DNA of 13,439 nucleotides from Deltaproteobacteria bacterium. Lineage in GTDB: Bacteria; Campylobacterota_A; Desulfurellia; JAGGSF01. Of the stretch, positions 6,297-13,439 are shown one piece after another. The position numbers and the translations under genes are program-made. The notes under the pieces were generated by a model. It saw only the letters and a program-made list of their open reading frames with translations. It did no database searches and was not told the DNA's origin. Each line of letters starts with the position of its first letter. Position 1 is the first letter of the stretch. Where the stretch lies: assembly GCA_021159235.1 (NCBI GenBank), contig JAGGSF010000120.1:1-13439 (forward strand), read 5' to 3'.

Positions 6297-7498
6297 TTTA
6301 TATCCTTTATATCTCCCAATACCGTGAGGTGCATCTTATCCATATCTATCCCATCTATGATCTCCACAATATCATCCATCCTTACCTTCTCTATCCTTTC
6401 TATCTCCTCTTCTGGTTCTATGTACCTTCCAAAATATATCATATCTGTTCCTGCCTTTAACATTAGATTTTTCGTATCTTCCAAGCCCAATATCATCTTT
6501 CCTTTTGAACATACCTTTGCTTTATGCAACTCTTCTGAAAATATGTAATCTTTTTTTATTTTTTCTATTTCTCTCTTTATCTCATCTAACAGGGTCTGCG
6601 TATTTTCCTTTGACGTGGCTGCAAATATATAGTTAAACCCTGCCTTTTTAAAAAAGTTTGCCGACGAACCTATAGAGTAAGCAAGCCCCTTTTCTTCTCT
6701 AATATGCTGAAACAGGTGAGAACTCATACTTCCACCAAGTATATTATTGAACAGCAAAACAGCATATTTTCTTTTATCACATACCGGGCATGTAGACCAG
6801 CCCAATATGATATTGCTCTGTTCCAATTTTCTTTCTATAACGTCCTTTCCGGAGATAAATGCAGCCTGGTAGTCTCCAGTGTTTACACTTTCATCAGGCT
6901 TATATAGCCATTCGCCTTCCAACGCAGAGAGTGGTACATCTTTGCGCTTTCCACCCATTGTAACTATAATATTCTCTTTTTTATAATATTTTCGCATAAA
7001 TCTCATTAAGTCTTCTCTGGTGTAGCTCTGTATTTTTTCTTTTGTTCCTAAGATAGAGTGACCAAAAGAAGAAGCTCTATATGCATTTTTCATAAATACA
7101 TCAAATACATAATCATCCGGCCTATCCTCTGTCATATTTATCTCTTCTAAGATAACCCTTCTTTCCCGCTCCAATTCGTTTTCATCTATTACAGATTGAG
7201 TAACTATATCTGTTAATATGTCCCAGGCCTTTAGAAAGTATTTTTCCCATATCTTCACATAAAAACATGTAAATTCACGGGAGGTAAAGGCATTGATCAC
7301 ACCACCCAGTGTATCCATCTGTTCCGCTATTTGACGGTAGGTCCTTTTCTTTGTCCCTTTGAACAACATGTGCTCAATAAAGTGAGACAATCCTTGTTCT
7401 TCTCTTTTTTCTAAAGCAGACCCTACTTTAACCCAGATACCGATGCAAACACTGTCTGTATCCTTTTCTATTTTTCTTATAGGGATGCCATTTCTCAT
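6290..7498 (-). CDS. M16-family zinc metallopeptidase (MlpA/YmxG-like)
   Basis: A 402-residue peptidase of the insulinase/processing-peptidase family. The inverted zinc motif HFIEH is at 39-43 (H39, E42, H43), and the distal zinc ligand is a Glu in RRVILEEI (E118 or E119, about 76 residues on, as expected). A second, inactive M16 half follows, including NNILGGSMSSHLFQHIREEKGLAYS. No signal peptide is seen, so it is probably cytosolic. It sits two bases after pnp, the classic rpsO-pnp-peptidase arrangement. The N-terminus is slightly short compared with relatives (it begins at RNGIPIRKI), the ribosome binding site is weak, and no upstream in-frame start is evident, so coupling to pnp translation is likely. 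The natural substrate of such bacterial peptidases is generally unclear. Confidence 0.92.
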   Translation of the reverse strand: MRNGIPIRKIEKDTDSVCIGIWVKVGSALEKREEQGLSHFIEHMLFKGTKKRTYRQIAEQMDTLGGVINAFTSREFTCFYVKIWEKYFLKAWDILTDIVTQSVIDENELERERRVILEEINMTEDRPDDYVFDVFMKNAYRASSFGHSILGTKEKIQSYTREDLMRFMRKYYKKENIIVTMGGKRKDVPLSALEGEWLYKPDESVNTGDYQAAFISGKDVIERKLEQSNIILGWSTCPVCDKRKYAVLLFNNILGGSMSSHLFQHIREEKGLAYSIGSSANFFKKAGFNYIFAATSKENTQTLLDEIKREIEKIKKDYIFSEELHKAKVCSKGKMILGLEDTKNLMLKAGTDMIYFGRYIEPEEEIERIEKVRMDDIVEIIDGIDMDKMHLTVLGDIKDIKW

Positions 7499-7500
7499 CT

Positions 7501-9567
7501 TTAAAGAAGAGCCTTCCTGGAAAAAGAAACTCTGCCGTACTCATCTACGGACAATACTTTTACCTTCACCTTATCTCCCACCTTTACTACATCAGATACC
7601 TTGTTTACATGCTTTTTATCCAGCTGGGAAATATGAATCAGTCCCTCTATACTTGGTGATATTTTAACAAATGCTCCATAATCCTCTATTCTGCTTACTA
7701 TACCCTCGTATATTTCACCTTCCTCAACCTTTCGAGCTAAGTCCTTTATTATTTTTGTAGCTTCCATCAGGCCATCTGTCTTCTCACAAAATATTGTTAC
7801 CTCTCCATCCTGAGTAATGTTGATTTTAGCACCTGTCTGTTCTATTATCTTTTTGATCATTCTTCCGCCAGGTCCGATAACATCCTTGATTCTGTCAGGA
7901 GAGATATTGATGACTTTTACTTTGGGAGCGTAAGGAGAAAGAGCTTTTCGCGTTTCAGGGAGAGCAACGAGCATCTTCTCCAGTACCTTTGCTCTTGCCT
8001 CTTTTGCCTTCTCTAAGGCTTCCATAAGGATCTTTCTGTCCACTCCCTTTATCTTTATATCCATTTGCAAGGCGGTGATCCCATCTTTTGTTCCTGCAAC
8101 CTTAAAGTCCATATCTCCATAGTGATCTTCCGCACCTGATATATCTGTCAATATACAGCTTTTTTCTCCTTCTTTCACCAATCCCATTGCTATACCAGCA
8201 ACAGGTTTGGAAATAGGAACACCTGCATCCATTAAAGCCAGTGTTGCCCCGCATACGGTGGCCATCGATGAAGAACCATTGGATTCCAGAATGTCAGAAA
8301 CAACACGCACTACATAGGGAAACACACTCTCTTCAGGTATGACAGCTTCAATCGCTCTATGAGCTAACGCACCATGTCCGATCTCTCTTCTTCCCGGGGA
8401 GCCAAGTCTTCCAGTTTCTCCTACGCAAAACGGAGGAAAATTGTAATGCAACATAAACCTTTCATACTCTAAGCCTGATAATGTATCCAATATCTGGCTT
8501 TCCTCGTGCGCTCCCAACGTTGCAGTAACCAATGCCTGTGTTTCCCCCCTGGTAAACAGGCAGGAACCATGAGCTCGGGGAAGCACCCCTACCTCACAGG
8601 TAATTGGTCTTATATCATCCGGTCTTCTGCCATCTACCCTAACACCGTTTTCTAAGATTTGCTTCCGTACAATTTCCCTTACCGCATCCTCAAAGGTAGT
8701 CTTTATCAAAACATGTTCATACACCTCTCCCAATTCTTTCATTACCTCCTTTTGCACCTCATGCAATGCTTCTCTTCTTTCTCTCTTTGCCCTTATGTTG
8801 AGTGCAGCAACAATCTTTTCCCTGTAATGTGCTATCTCTTCCTTTAACTCTTCACTTGCTTGCACCGGGACATATATCCTCTTTTCTTTCCCTGCTTTAC
8901 TCATCAGTTCCTTCTGCACCTCTACGATTTCATTTATCCATTTCTGCCCGAAGAATATACTGTTTACTATCTGTTCTTCAGAAGCCTCATCAGCACCGGC
9001 TTCAATCATTGCCACTGCATTTTCACCACCTGCAACAATAATATTTAATCTACTTCCCTTAAGTTCTGTTGTTGTAGGCAGAATGATGAATTTGTTTCCT
9101 TTTAAGCCTACTCTAACTCCTGCAATAGGACCTGCAAAGGGGATATCAGATATGGATAAAGCACAGGAAGCAGCACAAATGCCTAAAACACCAGGATCAT
9201 TCTCTCCATCTGCAGAGACAACAGTGACAATAACCTGCGTATCCTGTTTATAATCCTTGGGGAAAAACGGCCTTAGAGCTCTATCAATAAGACGTGAATT
9301 AAGCGTATCTGTATCGGAGGGTTTTCCTTCTCTCTTTAAGAATCCCCCTGGAATTCTTCCCGCCGCATAGAATTTTTCTACATAGTTTACTGTAAGCGGC
9401 ATGAAGTCCACATCTAATGGTTCTTCCTTAGATGAAACTGCAGTAGCAAGAACAACTGTTTCACCCATTGTAGCCTTAACTGCCCCATCTGCCTGCTTTG
9501 CCCACCATCCTGTTTCAAAAGTGATTCTCTTTCCCTCTATCTCCCTCTCTATCTTTATAGGTTGCAT
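7501..9567 (-). CDS. pnp: Polyribonucleotide nucleotidyltransferase (PNPase)
   Basis: Phosphate-dependent 3'-to-5' exoribonuclease central to mRNA decay; cytosolic trimer. The 688 residues contain two RNase PH domains (about 1-215 and 305-535) separated by an alpha-helical linker, a KH domain (about 553-612, with the loop IGPGGRMIKKI at 564-574), and an S1 domain (about 618-685, GAFVKISPSIEGLIHISQL). Phosphorolysis residues lie in the second core, in GAEDHYGDMDFK (D481, D485, D487). The protein ends directly after S1, without an acidic tail. The start, ATG at 9567, has AGGGG close upstream. Only one base separates it from the rpsO stop. Co-transcription with rpsO is typical. Confidence 0.98.
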   Translation of the reverse strand: MQPIKIEREIEGKRITFETGWWAKQADGAVKATMGETVVLATAVSSKEEPLDVDFMPLTVNYVEKFYAAGRIPGGFLKREGKPSDTDTLNSRLIDRALRPFFPKDYKQDTQVIVTVVSADGENDPGVLGICAASCALSISDIPFAGPIAGVRVGLKGNKFIILPTTTELKGSRLNIIVAGGENAVAMIEAGADEASEEQIVNSIFFGQKWINEIVEVQKELMSKAGKEKRIYVPVQASEELKEEIAHYREKIVAALNIRAKRERREALHEVQKEVMKELGEVYEHVLIKTTFEDAVREIVRKQILENGVRVDGRRPDDIRPITCEVGVLPRAHGSCLFTRGETQALVTATLGAHEESQILDTLSGLEYERFMLHYNFPPFCVGETGRLGSPGRREIGHGALAHRAIEAVIPEESVFPYVVRVVSDILESNGSSSMATVCGATLALMDAGVPISKPVAGIAMGLVKEGEKSCILTDISGAEDHYGDMDFKVAGTKDGITALQMDIKIKGVDRKILMEALEKAKEARAKVLEKMLVALPETRKALSPYAPKVKVINISPDRIKDVIGPGGRMIKKIIEQTGAKINITQDGEVTIFCEKTDGLMEATKIIKDLARKVEEGEIYEGIVSRIEDYGAFVKISPSIEGLIHISQLDKKHVNKVSDVVKVGDKVKVKVLSVDEYGRVSFSRKALL

Positions 9568-9568
9568 T

Positions 9569-9835
9569 TTATCCCCTTATGTGAAGACGAGAGATAATAT
9601 CCTTATACTTTTGAAAATTGTTTCTTTTGAGGTAGTTAAGAAATTTTCTTCTTCTGCCGATGAGTTTTAATAATCCTCTGCGAGAATGAAAATCCTTTTT
9701 GTGTACCTTAAAATGTTCGGTAAGATACCTTATTCTCTCTGTAAGAAGAGCAATCTGTACCTCTATAGAACCTGTGTCTCTCTCATTCGCTCCAAATTCT
9801 TTGATTAACTCTTGTTTCCTTTCCTTTGTCAACAT
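9569..9835 (-). CDS. rpsO: 30S ribosomal protein S15
   Basis: Primary binding protein of the 16S rRNA central domain in the small ribosomal subunit. At 88 residues it has the standard length, with the conserved [14 protein letters not shown] (22-35), [32 protein letters not shown] (38-69) and a basic C-terminus. The start, ATG at 9835, has GAGGTGG about six bases upstream. It is the first gene of the long minus-strand operon, preceded by a clear promoter (9876-9904). The predicted leader is only about 35 bases, which leaves little room for the kind of long autoregulatory pseudoknot known from E. coli rpsO. Confidence 0.98.
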   Translation of the reverse strand: MLTKERKQELIKEFGANERDTGSIEVQIALLTERIRYLTEHFKVHKKDFHSRRGLLKLIGRRRKFLNYLKRNNFQKYKDIISRLHIRG

Positions 9836-9875
9836 TTATCCACCTCTACTGTTTAAGTATGCCATCAAAATAAGT

Positions 9876-9904
9876 ATAATACAGAAACTGCCACACTTTG
9901 TAAA
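9876..9904 (-). promoter_or_regulatory. Promoter of the rpsO-pnp operon
   Basis: On the minus strand, TTTACA (9899-9904, 5/6 match to -35) is followed after 17 bases by TATTAT (9876-9881, 5/6 match to -10). Transcription should begin near 9869. Both boxes and the spacing are near consensus, as expected for a ribosomal protein operon. A palindrome overlaps the -35 box and may be a regulatory site. Confidence 0.65.
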
Positions 9905-9907
9905 GTG
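9894..9907. promoter_or_regulatory. Inverted repeat overlapping the rpsO -35 box, candidate operator
   Basis: CACTTTGTAAAGTG has perfect 6-base arms (CACTTT/AAAGTG) around a 2-base centre. The loop is too small for an RNA hairpin terminator, so a dimeric DNA-binding protein is the better explanation. It covers the whole -35 box (9899-9904), a position suited to repression. I cannot assign it to a known regulator. Confidence 0.4.
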
Positions 9908-9981
9908 CGATTACTATTTTTGCATGGCTACCACTTCAAACAACTTATTGACAAATCTTATAAAACAGGTAATCTTAGAAT

Positions 9982-10170
9982 GTGTGGGATATATTGAAGG
10001 ATGCATTTACAGACACCGCATATAGTTTTATAACCATCGTTTTAATTGTTATTCTCATAGCAATATTTGTTTCGTGGCTCTTGATACCTTTCATCTTATG
10101 GAACATAAAGAGAGAATTGAAAAACATTAAAAACGCATTGGAGAAAAAAACGAAAGAAAAAGACAATTAG
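9982..10170 (+). CDS. Small single-span membrane protein, function unknown
   Basis: A possible 62-residue protein. A short N-terminal segment is followed by one strongly hydrophobic span (about 15-41, FITIVLIVILIAIFVSWLLIPFILW) and a highly charged, likely helical tail (RELKNIKNALEKKTKEK), giving an N-out/C-in inner-membrane layout by the positive-inside rule. It is not a family I can name. The start would be GTG at 9982, with only a distant AGG upstream, so initiation is uncertain. Possible promoters are TTCAAA-N18-TATAAA (9935-9964) or TTGACA at 9948-9953 with a poor -10. It fills an otherwise empty gap, diverges from rpsO, and its TAG stop overlaps the lapB stop. The clean hydrophobic-plus-charged pattern favours a real gene, but chance cannot be excluded. 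Confidence 0.5.
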   Translation: MWDILKDAFTDTAYSFITIVLIVILIAIFVSWLLIPFILWNIKRELKNIKNALEKKTKEKDN

Positions 10171-11324
10171 ATTTCCACCTTCACCGTATCCCAGTTTTTA
10201 CATTGTGGACAGCGCCAGAAACAGGAAGAAGAAATAAAACCACACCGAGTACAGACATACTTTACTCCTCTGTCACTCACATAATCTAAACTCTCCCTCA
10301 TTATCTGGATACTCCCATCACCCTTTCCCAATAAGGAAAGCGCATTCAACAGTCTCCGGGCAATATTTATTCCCTTAAACCCCCTTTTAAAAAATAAAAA
10401 GCGGTATAAACTTAAAGCCTTTAAAGGCTCAGCGATTCTCTCATAGGAACGAGCGGCAAAATAGAGAGCATAAATGCTGGTTTTATTTTTAATAAGCATT
10501 TCCTTTATTGTCTCTTTTAATTTTCCCTTATCCTCTATGTTCTCTAAAATAAGATGGGAAAACGACGGTTTCTCTACAACCGCCTTTTTCCATATCTCGT
10601 AAGCTTTTCTCTGTTTACCCCCTGCCATGTATACCTTTCCCAACCACAGACAGGCATCCACACAGCTCCCATCACTATCAAAGGCTTTTTTAAGCTTCTC
10701 TTGAGCTTTATTCAGGTTGCCACCGGCAAACAACTCCTTCCCCCATTCCGTATAAAGGTGAGCAACCACATTACCCTCTAATCCAAATCTCCTTTGCCAT
10801 CTGGCCAAACTTTCCCAATCTCTACTGTCCTCATAAACCTCTTCTAAAAGCTTGTGTACCTGTTTATCCAGTGGATTTAGTTCTAATGCCTTCTTGAAGG
10901 CTTCTTTTGCTCTACTGTATAATCCCGCTTTCTTATAATCCACCCCTATACTGGTAAAAATGTCCGCTTTTTTCTCACAACTTAAGTGAGGTCTACCCAA
11001 AAGACTCTTATGTACAATAAGCGCTCTATTGAATTCCCCTTTCTTCCTGAACAGATTACCAATACTCAAATACACATCTATCAAGTCCGGTTGATCCGTT
11101 GCTACCTTAACCAGTTCCTCTATGGCTTTATCCGTCTCATCATCAATTATATAACTTATTCCCCTTACATAACCCTCTATACTCTTTTCTCTTGCTTTCT
11201 CCTTTCGTCTCTTTAAAAATCTTACTCCATAACCACCAAGGAAGCCTGCTACAAAAGCAATAAAAATATCAAAAACAATCTTCTGACTTATAATTTCAGT
11301 CCACATTCGTTTCTTTTTGCTCAC
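10167..11324 (-). CDS. lapB: LapB/YciM-type TPR protein with rubredoxin-like zinc ribbon
   Basis: A 385-residue homologue of LapB, the inner-membrane scaffold that in E. coli links FtsH to LpxC and so limits lipopolysaccharide synthesis. It has one N-terminal membrane span (about 16-34, VFDIFIAFVAGFLGGYGV), followed by the basic stretch LKRRKEKAREK, a long run of TPR-like helical repeats (about 45-335), and the diagnostic C-terminal metal ribbon C358-x2-C361 and C372-x2-C375 with CPQCKNW. The GTG start at 11324 abuts an AGAGAGGA sequence with almost no spacing; ATG at 11306 (379 residues) is an alternative, but lacks a good ribosome binding site. It overlaps lapA by 29 bases, which is the usual lapA-lapB pairing. 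Confidence 0.88.
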   Translation of the reverse strand: MSKKKRMWTEIISQKIVFDIFIAFVAGFLGGYGVRFLKRRKEKAREKSIEGYVRGISYIIDDETDKAIEELVKVATDQPDLIDVYLSIGNLFRKKGEFNRALIVHKSLLGRPHLSCEKKADIFTSIGVDYKKAGLYSRAKEAFKKALELNPLDKQVHKLLEEVYEDSRDWESLARWQRRFGLEGNVVAHLYTEWGKELFAGGNLNKAQEKLKKAFDSDGSCVDACLWLGKVYMAGGKQRKAYEIWKKAVVEKPSFSHLILENIEDKGKLKETIKEMLIKNKTSIYALYFAARSYERIAEPLKALSLYRFLFFKRGFKGINIARRLLNALSLLGKGDGSIQIMRESLDYVSDRGVKYVCTRCGFISSSCFWRCPQCKNWDTVKVEI

Positions 11325-11613
11325 TCCTCTCTATTATTGGTAGGTTTCTTAGATATTCAACCTCTCTTTTCAGTTCTTCAGATTCTTTGTTCTTCTCCTT
11401 TAACGATCTCCTCAACTCCACTTCACTCAGGTATGAAAAAAGCCAGCCTATAAAAAGACCTATAAACAGGGTAATAAATACTACCAACCACAAAGGTAAA
11501 GGTGAGGATGAAACAGTAAAAAATCTTATCTCTACATTTTCATTGTTTTGTAAAACAAAAATGATGAAAAAAGCCACCACCACTATCAGGATAACAATCC
11601 TCAACGTTTTCAT
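11296..11613 (-). CDS. lapA: LapA (DUF1049) inner-membrane protein
   Basis: A 105-residue protein with two membrane spans (about 5-22 and 40-61) separated by the family motif QNNENVEIRFF (22-32), then a charged coiled-coil-like tail (RRSLKEKNKESEELKREVEYL, from 68). This is the LapA/DUF1049 layout. LapA acts with LapB in lipopolysaccharide assembly control in enterobacteria; the same role here is inferred from the pairing. ATG at 11613 has a GGGGGAG box a few bases upstream. The gene follows the HIT gene after a 10-base gap and overlaps lapB by 29 bases, so all are co-transcribed. Confidence 0.88.
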   Translation of the reverse strand: MKTLRIVILIVVVAFFIIFVLQNNENVEIRFFTVSSSPLPLWLVVFITLFIGLFIGWLFSYLSEVELRRSLKEKNKESEELKREVEYLRNLPIIERSEQKETNVD

Positions 11614-11623
11614 AATCTCCCCC

Positions 11624-12103
11624 TCAAAAAAACTTCTTCAACCGGCGATATACCTCATCGTTGGATTCTGCTATTACCTTCGTATCTGAAATAACAGGCA
11701 TAAAATTGGTATCCGCAGACCAGCGAGGAACAACATGAATATGTATATGATCTTCTACTCCTGCTCCCGCAACCTTTCCTAAATTCATACCAATATTGTA
11801 TCCGTCAGGATGCATTGATTTATCTATGGCAAAAACAGATTTCCCTAAAAATCCATACAATTCTTCCACCTCTTCTGAAGATAGAGAAGTAACATCCGCA
11901 GTATGACGGTTGGGAACCACCATTAAATGCCCCGGATTATAGGGATAAATATTAAGAATAACAAAACTGTATTTTCCTCTGGCGATAATATGATTTTTTT
12001 CATCATCATTCTCCCTTAACTTATTACACAAAAAACATCCCTTTTCATCTTTAACACTCAAAACATATTTAATTCTCCATGGCGCCCATAACCTATCCAT
12101 CAT
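11624..12103 (-). CDS. HIT-family protein, Ap4A phosphorylase/hydrolase-like
   Basis: A 159-residue histidine triad protein of the longer branch that opens with a tryptophan-rich signature ([10 protein letters not shown], 5-14), followed by C23-x2-C26. The triad is [11 protein letters not shown] with H119, H121 and H123; [13 protein letters not shown] (55-67) is the conserved upstream block. Actinobacterial relatives include diadenosine tetraphosphate phosphorylases, so a role in dinucleotide polyphosphate breakdown is plausible but not proven. ATG at 12103 overlaps the paaK stop as ATGA, and AGAGGAG lies just upstream. A second ATG follows directly. The gene lies between paaK and lapA in the same operon. 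Confidence 0.92.
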   Translation of the reverse strand: MMDRLWAPWRIKYVLSVKDEKGCFLCNKLRENDDEKNHIIARGKYSFVILNIYPYNPGHLMVVPNRHTADVTSLSSEEVEELYGFLGKSVFAIDKSMHPDGYNIGMNLGKVAGAGVEDHIHIHVVPRWSADTNFMPVISDTKVIAESNDEVYRRLKKFF

Positions 12104-13398
12104 ATTCTCCTCTTATCTATCACCCTTTTTGCCTTTCCCTCACTACGCTTTACAGTGCCGGGCTCTACTAACCTCACTCCCACATTCACCTCCAAAGCAG
12201 TACGCAGTTCATCTTTAATTCGCTCCACCAAGAGTCTCTGTTTTCTCATCTCATCAAAAAACATCTCCTCCGTCATCTCCACCCAGACCTCCATCACATC
12301 CATCGCTCCTTCTCTATCCACTATAATCTGGTAATGAGGGGATACTCCTTCTATACTGCATAAAACCTCCTCCACCTGGGAAGGAAAGATATTCACTCCC
12401 CTAATGATCAGCATATCATCTGTTCTTCCCATGGGTTTATCCATCTTGACCATCGTTCGCCCGCAGGAACATTTCTCCCTATAAATCCTGGTTATATCGC
12501 CTGTTCTGTATCTTAAAACGGGTAATGCTTCTTTCGTCAATGTGGTCAGCACCAATTCTCCACATTCCCCTTCAGGCAGAGATTCTCCTGTCTTTGGATC
12601 TATTATTTCCGGTATAAAATGGTCTTCAAATATGTGCATACCATGCTGAGTGGAACACTCCCCCGCTACACCCGGTCCTATCACCTCACTCAGACCATAA
12701 TTATCATACGCCCTTATGTTGAGTTCCTCCTCAATCCTCTTTCTCATATTTTCTGTCCATGGCTCTGCGCCAAACAACCCCGCCCGCAATCTTAGATCTT
12801 TTTCAGGATCAACCCCTTCTTCCTTCATCGCACCCGCAATGTGTAAAGCATAAGATGGTGTCCCTATGAGCACTGTTACACCAAAGTCTTTCATCAACCT
12901 CACCTGTTTCCTGGTATTGCCACTGGAGGCAGGAATCACCGTTACCCCCACCTTTTCCAAACCGTAATGCAAGCCAAATCCACCCGTAAACAAACCGTAA
13001 CCAAAAGAAACCTGCGCTATATCTTCCGCTGTTACTCCACCTGCCACTATAAAGCGGGCAACCAAGTCCTCCCACACCTCTACATCTTTTTGTGTATAAC
13101 CTACAACAATAGGCCTGCCTGTTGTTCCTGATGAAGAATGAATACGCACTACCTCTTTTAACGGCACTGCAAACAATCCAAATGGATAGTTTATTCTGAA
13201 ATCATCCTTTGTAGTAAAGGGTATAAGTCTCAAATCATCTAATGTCTTTATACTTGATGGATGTATTCCTGTTTCATCAAATTTTTTCTTATAAAAAGGC
13301 ACTCTTTTGTACACATAATCCACAATGTATTGTAATCTATCCAGCTGAAGCTTTTTTATCTCTTGTTCAGGCAATGTCTCATTACTGTCCCAGATCAT
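12100..13398 (-). CDS. paaK: Phenylacetate-coenzyme A ligase
   Basis: An AMP-forming ligase that activates phenylacetate (or another aryl acid) to its CoA thioester; cytosolic. The 432 residues are of usual length. The adenylate loop [10 protein letters not shown] is at about 87-96. The core motifs YDNYGLSE and [10 protein letters not shown], the CSCGRT segment, the hinge [22 protein letters not shown] and a C-terminal lysine region (KAKRVIDKR) all fit PaaK. The frame is open from a TTG at 13410, but I prefer ATG at 13398 because GGAGG (13403-13407 on the minus strand) then stands about five bases away and the product begins MIWD like its relatives; ATG at 13401 is the near alternative. In anaerobes such genes often accompany indolepyruvate ferredoxin oxidoreductase genes, which would lie beyond the window edge. 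Confidence 0.94.
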   Translation of the reverse strand: MIWDSNETLPEQEIKKLQLDRLQYIVDYVYKRVPFYKKKFDETGIHPSSIKTLDDLRLIPFTTKDDFRINYPFGLFAVPLKEVVRIHSSSGTTGRPIVVGYTQKDVEVWEDLVARFIVAGGVTAEDIAQVSFGYGLFTGGFGLHYGLEKVGVTVIPASSGNTRKQVRLMKDFGVTVLIGTPSYALHIAGAMKEEGVDPEKDLRLRAGLFGAEPWTENMRKRIEEELNIRAYDNYGLSEVIGPGVAGECSTQHGMHIFEDHFIPEIIDPKTGESLPEGECGELVLTTLTKEALPVLRYRTGDITRIYREKCSCGRTMVKMDKPMGRTDDMLIIRGVNIFPSQVEEVLCSIEGVSPHYQIIVDREGAMDVMEVWVEMTEEMFFDEMRKQRLLVERIKDELRTALEVNVGVRLVEPGTVKRSEGKAKRVIDKRRI

Positions 13399-13439
13399 CA
13401 TATCCTCCAAAAATAATCTGAAGGAAGCAATTTCACACC

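Noticed and set aside
9894-9907. Palindrome CACTTTGTAAAGTG as a transcription terminator
   Set aside because: A 2-base loop cannot form a proper RNA hairpin, and on the minus strand the site lies inside the promoter with no following T-run.
9975-10166. Minus-strand open frame directly after the lapB stop
   Set aside because: It starts at TTG without a ribosome binding site, and its product lacks the ordered hydrophobic-plus-charged layout seen on the opposite strand.
10167-10190. Terminator between lapB and the plus-strand small gene
   Set aside because: I found T-rich stretches on the minus strand after lapB but no GC-containing inverted repeat, so no terminator can be supported.
1-13439. 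Mobile elements, CRISPR arrays, tRNA or rRNA genes, toxin or phage genes
   Set aside because: No transposase or integrase motifs, regular repeats or RNA gene signatures were seen; almost the whole window is tightly packed housekeeping coding sequence.

Overview
The window looks like chromosomal housekeeping sequence from an AT-rich, Gram-negative, probably anaerobic bacterium. An outer membrane is suggested by a lapA-lapB pair, whose products control lipopolysaccharide synthesis in known systems. An anaerobic or iron-rich life is hinted at by a DtxR-type metal regulator with a FeoA-like tail, a DUF2325 protein and a phenylacetate-CoA ligase. I cannot name the species. The gene orders rpsO-pnp-M16 peptidase and hisZ-purA both recur in widely separated bacterial lineages, so they do not fix the phylum. 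I see no mobile element, CRISPR array, tRNA or rRNA.

Left end (1-1222): a plus-strand dtxR/mntR-like repressor gene (31-717) faces a minus-strand DUF2325 gene (719-1051), with one base between their stop codons. The DUF2325 gene has its own sigma-70-type promoter (TTGACA, 17 bp, TAGTAT). A TTAG-N6-CTAA dyad resembling a DtxR box covers the expected transcription start. Regulator and likely target therefore lie tail to tail.

Centre (1223-9835, all minus): ten genes packed with overlaps or gaps of at most about 10 bases, transcribed in the order rpsO, pnp, M16 peptidase, class V aminotransferase, hisZ, purA, HIT protein, aroQ, Mut7-C RNase-like protein and an unrecognised 82-residue protein. 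A clear promoter lies before rpsO and a weak terminator-like hairpin after the last gene, so this reads as one long operon. It mixes translation and RNA decay (rpsO, pnp, Mut7-C), protein turnover (M16), and amino acid, purine and shikimate metabolism (aminotransferase, hisZ, purA, aroQ).

Right end (9836-13398): a small plus-strand gene for a single-span membrane protein (9982-10170) lies between the rpsO promoter and the end of a second minus-strand operon, paaK-HIT-lapA-lapB. Its stop codon overlaps the lapB stop codon. The most interesting unexplained items are the metal-dependent-looking promoter of the DUF2325 gene, the mixed DtxR/MntR metal ligands of the regulator, a near-perfect palindrome over the -35 box of rpsO-pnp, and two small uncharacterised proteins.
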